In this document: one piece after another, positions 46,760 through 57,666 of the stretch
Layout of the letters: every line of letters begins with the position of its first letter
How positions within the stretch are numbered: position 1 is the first letter of the stretch
From: Allium sativum
Taxonomy: Eukaryota; Streptophyta; Magnoliopsida; Asparagales; Amaryllidaceae
DNA: 64,000 nt
Direction: 5' to 3'
Assembly: GCA_030737875.1 (NCBI GenBank)
Contig: CM060925.1
Coordinates: 480,933,514-480,997,513, forward strand
Position numbers and translations under genes: made by a program
The notes under the pieces: generated by a model
Seen by the model: the letters and a program-made list of their open reading frames with translations, nothing else
The model's database searches: none
What the model was told of the DNA's origin: nothing

Positions 46760-47420
46760 ATAGTTATGGATATCGTCGATGAACAATTCATTCAATACAT
46801 TTCAGAATACCCTAGTCATGAACTCAATGAAATAGGCAGGGTCAATAATCAAACCAAAAGGCATGACCAACCATTCGTAGAAGGTATCGAGTCCTTTAAA
46901 ACCCATTCGTAGGAGGTATCGAGTGCTCTAAAAGTAGTTAAATGGGTACAATCTTTAGTAATCCTTGGTTGGTAAAATCATGTGGCTAGATTCATCTTGA
47001 GAAAAATTGAGCACCAAGAAATAGGTCAAATAAGTCGTCTATTCGGGGTAGATGATATTTATTCTTAAGGGTTTTTTTTATTAAGGTTTCTATAGTATAC
47101 ACACAATCTTAAGGATCCATCTGACTTTGATATGAACCCACGACAGATTGCCAGCTTGAACGACTAGGTTGAATAAATTCTTTTCCAACAACTCTTGGAT
47201 TTGTTTGATAAATTCTTCCCTTTCCCTTGGGCCTATCTTACGATTAGGATGGATACAGGTCTTGCATTTGGAACTAAGTCAAAATTAGCTAAATTTCCTT
47301 ATGCGGGGTAGGCTTTTAATTGTATCAACGAATCCTATGACAATGGGTATGGTTTCTACGTCGATACTGGGATAACATATGGCATACATCAATTTGTCCA
47401 TCTATGGACTTAGGTTTTAC
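46760..47420 (-). pseudogene. pol: Degraded reverse transcriptase of D
   Basis: On the minus strand, fragments in several frames match the RT of B: an N-terminal part near 47280 (LVPNARPVS), then YEWLVMPFGL near 46870, and FIDDI at 46763-46783. A piece of about 25 bp (CCATTCGTAG.AGGTATCGAG) is duplicated near 46872-46930. Only about 150 bp separate the FIDD motif from the PPT, so RNase H and integrase have been deleted. Dead copy. Confidence 0.72.
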
Positions 47421-47505
47421 AAGACGCCTTGATGAAATTCCCAAACTTCATTTTTACCAATATAGTTCTTTTTGCATAATCCAGCTTTGCTTCATAGTTA
47501 TCTAA

Positions 47506-47859
47506 CTAATTTATTCTAAGTAAAATTTCAAACTCATTAAAATCTAGAACAAAAAAAATGAGAGATAATTTATGATGAAAAATAGGAACTATCTTATGAT
47601 ACAGACATAGATTAGTTGGATCTCCTACCGAATTCCTTATGCAAAGTGGTTCATCAACAAAATACGATTCAAGTTTTAATTCTTCTACCGTTTGTTTTGA
47701 AATAAAACCATGTGTACTGCTGGTATAGAATAAAATTCTAACTAGTTTAGCATAAGTGAGAATATTACCTTCCAATACTCCTTTTCCCATATTCTCCTTC
47801 GAAGTTGAGGGACCTCCATCTTGAATAACATGAACCCTTGCTACTTTTTCCTTCTTCAT
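47506..47859 (-). pseudogene. Protease region of D
   Basis: A minus-strand frame of 117 codons. Residues about 32-60 align with the retropepsin region, but the active-site DTGA is replaced by YTSS (FYTSSTHGFIS), so it could not cleave. Downstream FNEFEILLRIN corresponds to the F.(E)FD.ILG.DWL segment of B. The frame stays open by chance or recent decay; no function is expected. Confidence 0.65.
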
Positions 47860-48260
47860 TATGAGACGATCCTTAATTACGTGCTCTGGCTTATGACAAT
47901 AGTAGCTTTTCCTAGCTCCCTGGTTTGGTTTATGTGGCTAATTACATTTGTTTGAGTAATGCCCTTTTTCTGAGCAGTTGAAGCAGATCACATCCTAGAG
48001 CTTATTTCTTGTCTTTCTTTTGCCCATTCTCCTTACCACTGAACTTCCTTTTCCTCCAGTTATCTTCGCTTTTTCTCACTCTTTCTTTTGACGAATCATG
48101 CTTGTTCAAAGGTATTTACAACTCATAACAAAGCCAAACATCATCCCACTTAACCAGGAATTTTGAAGGTGTGATGGATCTTGCATAGAAGTTTAATTAA
48201 CTCCTGAAGAGTTATGATCATTTTCGGTGGTTCTATTCCTTCCCCTACCTTGTCCTTTTC
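47860..48260 (-). pseudogene. gag: gag C-terminal remnant of D with zinc knuckle
   Basis: The minus strand at 47944-47985 reads CFNCSEKGHYSNKC, a complete CCHC knuckle (CX2CX4HX4C). After a stop comes a second one, YYCHKPEHVIKDR, whose last Cys has become Arg. Nucleocapsid knuckles bind the genomic RNA. The capsid part upstream is missing or unrecognisable. Confidence 0.7.
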
Positions 48261-48508
48261 TTCCACTCATTTTCTACTATCCATAAATAGTATGAAAATG
48301 TTATTCAGGTATATGGACGAGATATCTTAGGGAATAGGTTACAATAGATAAGAATGATGTTTTTTCAATTTAACTATCTTAGTTATTTAACTAATTAGTC
48401 AGGTTATAACTAACCATTTATATTGCAAACCCCTTTTCTTATATTAAAAATATAATATTTCAAAACAAATTTTACATTGTAAATAAGTTCTCTCATATAA
48501 AATTTCAA

Positions 48509-48587
48509 ACTCATTCTAAGGTATTACTAACCCTATCTCTAATGAGTTTCTCATCCTAGGATATTATTAATCCTATCTCTGATGAGT
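48509..48587 (-). ncRNA. Two leader hairpin units in D
   Basis: Minus strand. Nearer the PBS, the unit at 48549-48587 has CTCATC/GATGAG and AGGAT/ATCCT. The next, 48509-48547, has ACTCATT/AATGAGT and AGGGT/ACCTT (one G-T pair). Compared with A1, an outer T-A pair has become C-G and an inner A-T pair has become G-C, both with the pair kept. Confidence 0.55.
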
Positions 48588-48639
48588 CTTTTCCATCTTC
48601 TTTAATGAGTCATACTCCATAAACTTTGTGCAAACCAAT

Positions 48640-48651
48640 GTTCTGATACCA
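48640..48651 (-). promoter_or_regulatory. Element D primer binding site
   Basis: Minus strand TGGTATCAGAAC, one mismatch from the tRNA-Met type, four bases from the LTR end. Confidence 0.82.
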
Positions 48652-48655
48652 CTTG

Positions 48656-49579
48656 TGTAACGACCCGCCTTTTGGACTGCTTCAAGTTAGTAATCCAACC
48701 AACCCGAACCATTCACAAAGATAGATTGTTATTAGGGTAGTCACACATTAGAAACAATGGAATAGAATAACTTCTTCATTAATGTAACATGAAGGTTACG
48801 CATGGATTACATTACAACCTTTCAGAGTATTATACATATCCAGATACATAAACTACTAGAACACAAAATGAATATTGAAAAGTAAAAAAAGAGGGTGAAT
48901 CCACTATGCTCCATCTTCACCTCAAAGAGCCAAACCAAAAGATGCTCCACAAAAACCTCCAAATCACTCCTATTAAAATTTGACTACTAGGTTGCCTATG
49001 TAAAGATTAGGGACACCTAGAGTTTAGGGGAAAATAATAAACTACAAGTCAGTCATGAGGTTTGTGTGAGAAACTCAATATATTTGTTATGTGTAGAAAT
49101 AATATATATGCTTTTGGAAAATGAATCTACCATAAGGTCTCACGGCACACAGACAATGAAAATGCGGAGTTGGGCGAGGTTTCTCTTTATGGTTACCGAA
49201 AATGCTTGATACGTGAAAACCATTTGATATTATTATTAGTGCATAGTGTGGGAAAAGTATTTCACAAATAATTGTATCAATCTTAGCCAGCATAGGTACC
49301 ATATACTATGCTGATGTATAGTATACAACTAAAACTGTATGGGTTTGTAGTGGAGAATGAATTTTCAATAAATGACCAGGATAAGGAACTTCCTTATCCG
49401 ATTGGTACACCTCTAGGGGGATATCCCGAGATACTGAATGGTTCTCTGCCAACATAAGGCCGGGCTACCCCTGTAACTATGTAACTAACTGTCACGAGTA
49501 TGCCACCTCCCGGTTGTTACCAACCTTTAATCGAGCTCCCAAATTCCATCAACCAGATAAGTAAAATACTTGGGCTTTA
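48656..49579 (-). mobile_element. Element D 5' LTR, partial (minus strand)
   Basis: On the minus strand the LTR ends ...GTCGTTACA at 48656. It matches 16997-17910 but with many differences. It is cut at 49579 by element C; the rest must lie beyond the window. Confidence 0.8.
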
Positions 49580-50618
49580 TGTAATGGCGCGTTTTGTTAG
49601 CTGTCGAATAATTAATTTATTTTAATTATTAAATATCGATTGGGCGATATCGATGACTTAATTAAATAATATTGAATATTTAATTAAAATAAATAATATA
49701 ATAATATATTATAATGTCAAAATAATCGGAAATCACCGAATTCACAATACTGTGTGAATTGGATCAGCTAAAATATTTAATTCAGTTTAGAATTGAATTT
49801 GAATAACGAATCGATTTAATAATCGACGTTAAAACGTATTAATTATAATATAATTAAAATAGAGCGCAAAACAACGCGGCAGTTCGCTATTTGGCGATTT
49901 AGACTTCAACTGAGTATACAGGGTCCGTTTTAAATCGGATTTCTGTGAAACAAGAAACGTGTGGAGCTGGTGGAGTATATCTTTCTAGTGAAAGAGAGAG
50001 ATCGGGATTTCATCGTGTAGATTTTGAGTTACGTCTAAATCAAAATATCAGAAGTGCAGCGCCCTGACCATAACGATTTAAATATATTTAATTATAAGGA
50101 TTTAAATAAAATCGAGCGTCGATATAACTCTGACGAGGTAATATCGAGATGTAAATACATATAGGGATTTTCTAAAGCTGTATGGTATGCCACTGTGAAT
50201 ACAGACGATAATAATTAATTTTAAATATTTAATTTAATTATATTTAAATATATTTATATATTTAAATAGGCTATTTAGAGCGTTAAAAATAGCCACTTTT
50301 GCATACGAAGTCGGAATTCGACGAAATAAGTTTTTTTGGATCCGCAATGTCAAATAGTTGTTAGATATGAAGTTTCGTGATTTTTAGAGTCACTATGTGA
50401 CCGTACGGATTTTTAGAGTGGAAAATAGACAGTATTTCGACGGTTAAAAATACGCTGTGTAAGCATATAGAGTTGGAATTCGACGAAACCAGTTTCGTTG
50501 GGACCGTAATGTCGAACTAAAGGTGCATGTCCAGTTTGGTGATTTTTGGGTATTGTATGTGGTCGCAGGGATTTTTAAGGACTAAAAGACGAATAGAAAA
50601 TGAATAAAATAAACTATA

Positions 50619-51176
50619 TTATCCTAAATTGTGTGGACCAAAGAGAAACACACGTACTCCTTTCTCCTCCACAAATGTTACCAACCACCATATCAGCATA
50701 TAAGGTAAGTCGAACCCCAAATTCTGCCTTTCAAAAACAAAACGCAGAGAGTAACATTCAAAGAAAATGAAAATCAAACCCCATAAATTCCTAAACTCAT
50801 GTATGGTGACCTCTTCGACTTTCTCTTCGTTCTGGTGTCCAAGTTGTTGGGTGCGGTCATGATTTCGTCGAGCTCGAGTTAGGCAGTAGGACCTAGGGCA
50901 AGGTTTTGGTATCGTTTGAGGCGGAGATAGGAGAAGCTGATGGTGGCATTGGATTCGGGAGGCCAAGGCGCAGGTACCGAGGTAGTTTGGCAGGGTCCGA
51001 TTGCTTTTTGGAGGGGGGCGATTCCCTGAAGCGTGGATCTGGACTGAGGACGGAACAGGGAGGTGGTGCTCGAGCTGAGCATCGACGGGGTGAGAAGGAG
51101 GAGGCTTGAACGAGGAGTGGCTCGGTGATGTCGACGCTTGAAGTTGATGGCCATAGGAGGAGCAGTCGATGGTCAA
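50619..51176 (-). other. 185-codon antisense frame in the C LTR, probably not a gene
   Basis: Open on the minus strand here and at 58707-59264. The predicted chain has a Pro/Ser/His-rich first half and a hydrophobic stretch (WGLIFIFFECYSLRFVFE). No domain is recognisable. All four residue differences between the two copies (Y/S, S/P, Q/H, I/M) come from single base changes, and I see no silent change, which argues against selection on the protein. It overlaps the GC-rich island, where long chance frames are likely. Confidence 0.2.
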
Positions 51177-52244
51177 ATGTGGGTTTGACTGTGTTGTTTG
51201 TGGAGGAGCTGATCGTGGAAAACAAGTTGGGGAGATGAAGTATTAAGCGGGTTGGGCTTTACTCAAATGGGCTGATGATTTTAAGAGGGGTGAGGCCCAT
51301 GGATTTATATATTTAAAGTTTTAATTTAAATTCAAATAGTGTAATAACTTCTAAATAGTATATCTCGGTCATATGAAGTCAGAATCGAGAACCGTAAGTT
51401 GCGTTGGGATCGTAGGGACGAGCACTCCACAATGGGACTGACCGCAAGTCAATCCGAGCTCGTTACAATTTATGGCGAAATAAATTGTTCGACTGAATCA
51501 ATGAACGAAAACCGATATTTATCGGTTAACGCGCAAATGTGAGTAAAACTCACTAACTTTGAACAGTTTATAATTTCATGTTGTATTGTTAGAACTGTTA
51601 AAATTGTCTGTTTGACTGTGTGTTGAATTGGTTGATTGAACTGCTAGTCAGTTAGTAGAGATTTTATATATATATATATATATTTACGTATATATATATA
51701 TACACCGTCAAATAGTTATATGTTGATTCTGTTTATCAGAATATTATACTGTTGTTGTCTAACATCTGTGGTGCAGGGAAACAGGTTGGAGGAATCCAAC
51801 TAGATTCCTCAACAGTTATTTTACTGTGATTTTTATATTGTGATATATAATGTGATGTATATAATCTGTGTGATTTGGTGTGGTAGGACGATATTTATCG
51901 TTGTTATATGGTGTGTTAAATACCATGAGAAATACCAAAATGTAGGAGAGGGGTTTTCAAAGTATATTTTGAAAATAGTTTATTTATATAAAATCAAGGG
52001 ATTTTATATATATATATATAAGAAAAAGGATTCTGAATATAAAGGAATATAGTTGGTAAAACAAATATAAAAGAATTATATTTGTAAATCAAATACAAGG
52101 GAATATGTATGTTAATCGAATATAAGGGGATATATTTGTTAATCAAAATATAAAGGAATTATATTCGTTAAAAGAAATATAAAGGATATTTATTTAGAGA
52201 TTTAATAAATAGAATTAAACTAAAGGAGATATTTATTTGTTAAA

Positions 52245-54205
52245 TAAATAGGAGTTAATCCAGTGAATTGGTCGAGTTAACCAAGTGAATTGGTCGAGTT
52301 AATCGAAGTGAATTAGTTGCGTCAAACTAAGTGACTTAGTTAAGTTAAACTAATTTGTAAATCAAAGTGAATTAGTTGCGTCAAACTAAGTGAATTAGTC
52401 AAGTTAAACTAATTGGTTAATCGAAGTAAATTAGTTGGGTTAATCAAAGTGAATTAGCTGAGTTAAACTAAGTAAATCGGTTAGAGTTAATCAAAGTGAA
52501 TTAACTAAGTTAAACTAAGTGGATTAGTTCAGTTAATCGAGACAAGTAAATCAAGTTAGGTTAAACCATTTGAGTTAACCAGTTAGGTTAAACCATTTGA
52601 GTTAACCAGTTAAAATTTACCAGTTAAAGATAACCAGTTAGAGTTATCCAAGTGGAGTTAATCGAGTAGAGTTGCCGAATATCACTTATTCGAAGTAGAG
52701 TTATCGAATATAGTGTATTCGAGGGAAGGGTAATCGAATATAGTTTATTCGAGTGGAGAAATCAAATGTTACTCATTTGAGAAGAGTTACCGAATATTAT
52801 TTATTCGAAGAGTAGTTATCGAATATTGGTTATTCGAAGTTAGTTAATCCAAAGGAGTTATTCGAAGTTAGTTAATCCAAAGGAGATATTCGAAGTTAGT
52901 TTATCCGAAGGAGTTATTCGAAGAGTTAATCCAAAGGAGTTATTCGAAGTTAGTTAATCCAAAGGAGTTAGTCGAAGAGTTAATTCGAAGGAGTTAATCG
53001 AAGAGTTAATCCGAAGGAGTTAATCGAAGAGTTAATCCAAAGGAGTTATTCGAAGTTAGTTAATCCAAAGGAGTTATTCGAAGTTAGTTAATCCAAAGGA
53101 GTTATTCGAAGTTAGTAAATCCAAAGGAGTTAATCGAAGAGTTAATCCGAAGGAGTTAGTCGAAGAGTTAATCCAAATGAGTTATTCGAAGTTAGTTAAT
53201 CCAAAGGAGTTATTCGGAGTTAGTTAATCCAAAGGAGTTATTCGAAGTTAGTTAATCCGAAGGAGTTAGTCGAAGAGTTAATCCAAAGGAGTATTCGAAG
53301 TTAGTTAATCCAAAGGAGTTATTCGAAGTTAGTTAATCCAAAGGAGATATTCGAAGTTAGTTTATCCGAAGGAGTTATTCGAAGAGTTAATCCAAAGGAG
53401 TTTTTCGAAGTTAGTTAATCCAAAGGAGTTAGTCGAAGAGTTAATTCGAAGGAGTTAATCGAAGAGTTAATCCGAAGGAGTTAATCGAAGAGTTAATCCA
53501 AAGGAGTTATTCGAAGCTAGTTAATCCAAAGGAGTTATTCGAAGTTAGTTAATCCAAAGGAGTTATTCGAAGTTAGTAAATCCAAAGGAGTTAATCGAAG
53601 AGTTAATCCGAAGGAGTTAGTCGAAGAGTTAATCCAAAGGAGTTATTCGAAGTTAGTTAATCCAAAGGAGTTATTCGGAGTTAGTTAATCCAAAGGAGTT
53701 ATTCGAAGTTAGTTAATCCGAAGGAGTTAGTCGAAGAGTTAATCCAAAGGAGTATTCGAAGTTAGTTAATCCAAAGGAGTTATTCGAAGTTAGTTAATCC
53801 GAAGGAGTTAGTCGAAGAGTTAATCCAAAGGAGTTATTCGGAGTTAGTTAATCCAAAGGAGTTATTCGGAGTTAGTTAAAGCAAATAGAGTCAACCCAAT
53901 AGGGTCAGCCCAATAGAGTTAAGTGAAAAGAGATAATCGAATATAGTTATTCAAAAGAAGGTGTTAATTGAATATAGTTATTCGAGTAAAGTTAAAAGAG
54001 TTAATCGAATTTAGTTATTTGAAATGAGTTATTCGAATTTGATATTTGAATAGAGTTAAACACATTAGAGTGATTCGAATTACTTATTCGAATAGAGTTA
54101 AACACGTAAGAGTTAATTGAATATTAGTCATTCAATTTGAGTTAATCGAATTTAGTTATTCGAGAAGAGTTAAATCGAATTTAGTTATTCGAAAGGAGTT
54201 ATAAT
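52245..54205 (+). repeat. Degenerate GTTAATC/GTTATTCGAA tandem region
   Basis: About 2 kb of short related units (GTTAATC, AGTGAATTAG, GTTATTCGAA) that are diverged at both edges and homogenised in the middle (52829-53878). The 3' LTR counterpart is at about 60345-62305. Confidence 0.85.
52829..53878 (+). repeat. Higher-order tandem array in the C 5' LTR
   Basis: Monomers of about 26-28 bp (AGTTAATCCAAAGGAGTTAT plus TCGAAGTT) alternate with shorter variants (AGTTAATCCGAAGGAGTTAG plus TCGAAG). A rare variant, GGAGATATTCG, recurs at 52882 and 53343, and the monomer order around it is repeated, giving a higher-order unit of 461 bp present about twice. Confidence 0.88.
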
Positions 54206-56220
54206 CAAACACTGTCATATAAGAAGTGGATTCGTAACCTGAATCCGAGAATTTGCGTAAACAGATGATTGGAAAAAGTGAGTAACGAACTTCATCTATT
54301 TCACAGTAAAGGACGTTGTTCAATTAAGGTCTGAGAGGTAACTATACCCCAACTTGATTGACTTCAGAATTGACAAAGGAATAGTGGTGGTTCGATCTAA
54401 AAGGTTGATTAGGAATAAAGTTAAGTAATAAGCGATTAATGGATTAAGCGTAACGATGTTTTATACAACGTTCATTGGAAATCCGTGAATGAGTTTTGGA
54501 AACGTTTTCCAAATATAGTCAGATATGTTTTCTAAACATAGAAAATGAAATGTTTTTATGATAAGAGTTTAAGAAATAGAGTTAAGCAAATTCAGAAAAC
54601 TGACTGGAGAGGGTAAGTTGAACGGTTTTCTAAGTGACGATCTGATGTTGGTTTCGACCTTCCGGATTGATACTTAGAGAATTTTTCTCATACTAGTTAC
54701 AGTTAGGGACTGATAGTTGCGAATTAATAGTGATGTGAAATTAAGCTATGGAAATGTTTTCCAATGATTAATAACATATATTTTCTAAATATATGAAATA
54801 AGGAAATATGAACATGTGATGATTGATCGATCGAATTTCCATTTGGAAATAAGATCGTTGTTTGTACACCGACATGTTTTCATTTGATAGTTGAATCACA
54901 GACTATCAAAGTTTTTACCATTTTAACGTTGTTAATATGGAGAGACCGGTTGGATTACTATCCAAAGAACCACTCTGTATTGGCATAAGCGTTGCGAGCA
55001 ATATATGCCAAAGATAATTGAAGACGGAGTAAAGTGCAAGGGCTGTTGTATAAGTCTTAGATAACAGTGACTAAGATGGATATACTGAATAGTGCCTTCG
55101 GTTTGTCCAGTCCCAGGACAACGTATATGGAAGAAGGTCTGACAGAGTATATCCAATGGATCGCGTAAGTTGATCTGTTCAAACGTATTCACGTTTGGTG
55201 GCGGAGGAATTCATTTCTCTTAGCTGTATACCCGTGTTATTTTTGAATAAGTCAATTTGTGATTTGGCGGGTATGACGATGTGGCATTCAAAATGAATGG
55301 TGATCAGATGTTCTGAAGATAGACGTAGCTTCTAGCCTCACACCAAGAAGTAACAAAAGTTGGGCTAGGCAGCATGGCTAGTTGGGTCATTCCCAAGCAG
55401 GGTGTATTGTCACCGATCTAGGGAATATCCATATTTATACTTCTTTTTGATTCTGTATCTTCAGATGACGGTTTGATGGCCTATAACCGTGGTGGCAATA
55501 TATTCGCGACACTCAAGCTAAATGAGTGAGCGGTCATGTGTGGCCGGGTTGCAAGACGTTCTTGTTGAACCCTGAGTGTATCACCTCTAGAGTACACTAT
55601 TCAGAAGGTGCTCCCATACCTTGTCTGTTGGAATCCAATCTTCAATAAGCGCCCAGCGGTTTATGATTTTATACTATGTATGTAGAACGTGAGATGCAAG
55701 CGTTTCTGCTAGATTTATATCTATTTGTACTTAGACATTATTATAATATCACAATGATATTGCTTGTCAAAGTTGTTCAGATACTCATAAGGAAAAACCC
55801 GTTCCGTATTCACGGCGTGGTCTTATGAGATACCCTATACCTGTTTTAAACTATTTTACTCATACCAGTCCCATGACTGACCCGGAGTTTACTTTGTTGT
55901 TTTCCCTAAACTCTTGGGTGCCTAAATTTGTACGGTTAGTCAAGTAGTCGGGATTTACAGATATACTTGGAGAGCTTGGAGCAGGAGGCCCCAGGATCAT
56001 ATAGCTATAGTTTATTTCCGCTGTGTTGTAAGTGCTGTACTCTGATAAGTGCTATTGTATACATAACTGTTGTATTTCAAAGTTATGTTATATATTATAT
56101 GTTATTCGTCCGCTGCGAGATTTGTGTTACTTTGATGATTCTGATGTTCTTCTTCTTCTTCTATTCTACTAGTTCTATCTTTTCTTTCTCACCTTCTAAA
56201 TTCTTTCACTAACGTCTCGG

Positions 56221-56249
56221 AATTTCCGACTCTCGAGGAGTCGGAAATT
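56221..56249 (+). terminator. 12-bp stem hairpin 13 bases before the C LTR end
   Basis: AATTTCCGACTC pairs perfectly with GAGTCGGAAATT around the loop TCGAG. It could act in RNA 3'-end formation or in recognition of the LTR end; its role is unknown. The matching point of the 3' LTR is outside the window. Confidence 0.45.
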
Positions 56250-56264
56250 TCCAGCCGTTACAGT

Positions 56265-56276
56265 TGGTATCAGAGC
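56265..56276 (+). promoter_or_regulatory. C primer binding site
   Basis: TGGTATCAGAGC, two bases after the LTR end. Confidence 0.92.
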
Positions 56277-56311
56277 TTAAGTTTAAGTGATTACCTTGGC
56301 TCTGTGGCGTA

Positions 56312-56350
56312 ATTCAGTAGAGATAGGATTAGTAATATCCTAGACTGAAT
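56312..56350 (+). ncRNA. Leader hairpin unit in C
   Basis: 39 nt: outer stem ATTCAGT/ACTGAAT, inner stem AGGAT/ATCCT around TAGTAAT. The outer stem differs from A1 (ACTCATT/AATGAGT) at two pairs and both remain paired. Confidence 0.58.
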
Positions 56351-57653
56351 TTGAATGTATATATACGAGTGCGTATTTGTATTTGATATAAAAATGGTTT
56401 TATATTGTGGAGATTCATTGGTTGAGTTGTTTATGAGTTCTGGTCGATCAGTTTGATCCACTGTATCGATAGGAGTAAATAAACACTCGTATACGATGGG
56501 TCATCACGATATGTTTTGAAAAAGGGAAAGTGAATCTAACTTTACCCAAAGTATATTTTGATATAGAAATATATATATATATATATATATATCAAAATTT
56601 TAATATATTAGATATATTGGTTGTTATTATAATCGAGTAAGATTATAAATTAAATGGTTATATATATAACCAATAAGAATTCCTATAAGTAAAATACGTG
56701 GAATCAATTGAATTAAAATCTGAAATTTAATCAAAATTTGGAATTAAAATAAGGAAATTTTAAGTTCCTGGGAGATTTGAAAATGTTTTTCAAATTTAAA
56801 AAGATATAGTATTGAACTCACTTCGATAGCTGGAAGATAGATTCTGATGATGAATCTAGACATCATCAGTGTTCATTTTCGAGTTCTAAGTGGCGAATTA
56901 CTACCAATGGTTTTGTTTTCAAATTGTTTTGAGAAAACAAGTTGTTTAGAAATTCAAAGGTTTTGAATTGATAGTATGATTTCAAAATGGAATTTGAAAT
57001 AAAACCCAGGAATTTAAATCTTGAAATTTAAAATTTAACTTGTTAAGTTGAATGAATCAAGATGAAAAGAAAAAAAACAAGTAAATTAAAATTTAACTTG
57101 AACCAAGTTAAATAAATCGGGATTTGGTTAGAGAATCATCTGGATTTGGAATTAAGTTGATGGGTTAAGAGTTTGAAATCTGATATTGGAGTTTGAATAG
57201 AATTTGACTTGGATAGCACCAAGTGTTTGAGTTGAAGGTTGGATTGAGATGACATTGGTATATGTTGGGTTGATACATTTGAAAGTGATAAGAGTTGATA
57301 TGCCCGACAAAAAGGTACAAGTTTATTTTTGATATAAGCATGAGATTTATGAGCCGAATCGGCAAGCCGCTTGGCTGTTTGATTTTCTTTTTGGGTTGGA
57401 GATGGCCTAGAGAGGCGAGTTGTGGTTTTACCGATAGGGCTGTACAAAGGAGGTTATGGCAAAATTTTCCGAAAATTTAAAGTGTTAGAAAATTTTCAGA
57501 ATTTTTGAAAATTTTAATTAGTCGGAAGAATAAATATTTCAGTCGATATTAAGTGGTTCGGTTGAAATCAGAAATAAGAGGTAAACCAATCTTAGGAGTT
57601 CCAATATATAGGGTCAACCTCTAACTTAGCAATTTCGAGGACGAAATTATTTT

Positions 57654-57664
57654 AAGGGGGGAAG
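57654..57664 (+). promoter_or_regulatory. C polypurine tract
   Basis: AAGGGGGGAAG, then TC and the LTR start TGTAATGG at 57667. Confidence 0.85.
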
Positions 57665-57666
57665 TC

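Larger units (their letters stand above)
49580..56262 (+). repeat. C 5' LTR (6683 bp)
   Basis: Starts TGTAATGGCGCG and ends AGCCGTTACA. Contains a head block (49860-50070), paired modules (50290-50580), a GC-rich island (50820-51180), AT tracts near 51665-51700, a long AGTTAATC-type tandem region (52245-54205), the conserved hairpin block (55865-55884) and a strong hairpin near the end (56221-56249). Confidence 0.9.
56263..57666 (+). mobile_element. C body (1404 bp), non-coding
   Basis: PBS, one hairpin unit, an AT-rich middle without a credible frame, a module at about 57285-57475 shared with A1, A0 and the B LTR (CCGACAAAAAGGTACA, GAGCCGAATCGGCAAGCCGC, GTACAAAGGAGGTTATGG), and the pol-end remnant CAATTTCGAGGACGAAATTA before the PPT. 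Confidence 0.85.

Noticed and set aside
50619..51176. Captured host gene encoding a 185-residue protein in the C LTR
   Set aside because: No recognisable domain, antisense to the element, and all four residue differences from the second copy are replacements with no silent change seen, so there is no sign of selection.
52829..53878. Regularly spaced repeats that could be read as a CRISPR array
   Set aside because: There are no unique spacers; adjoining monomers are related to each other throughout, and the context is a plant LTR.
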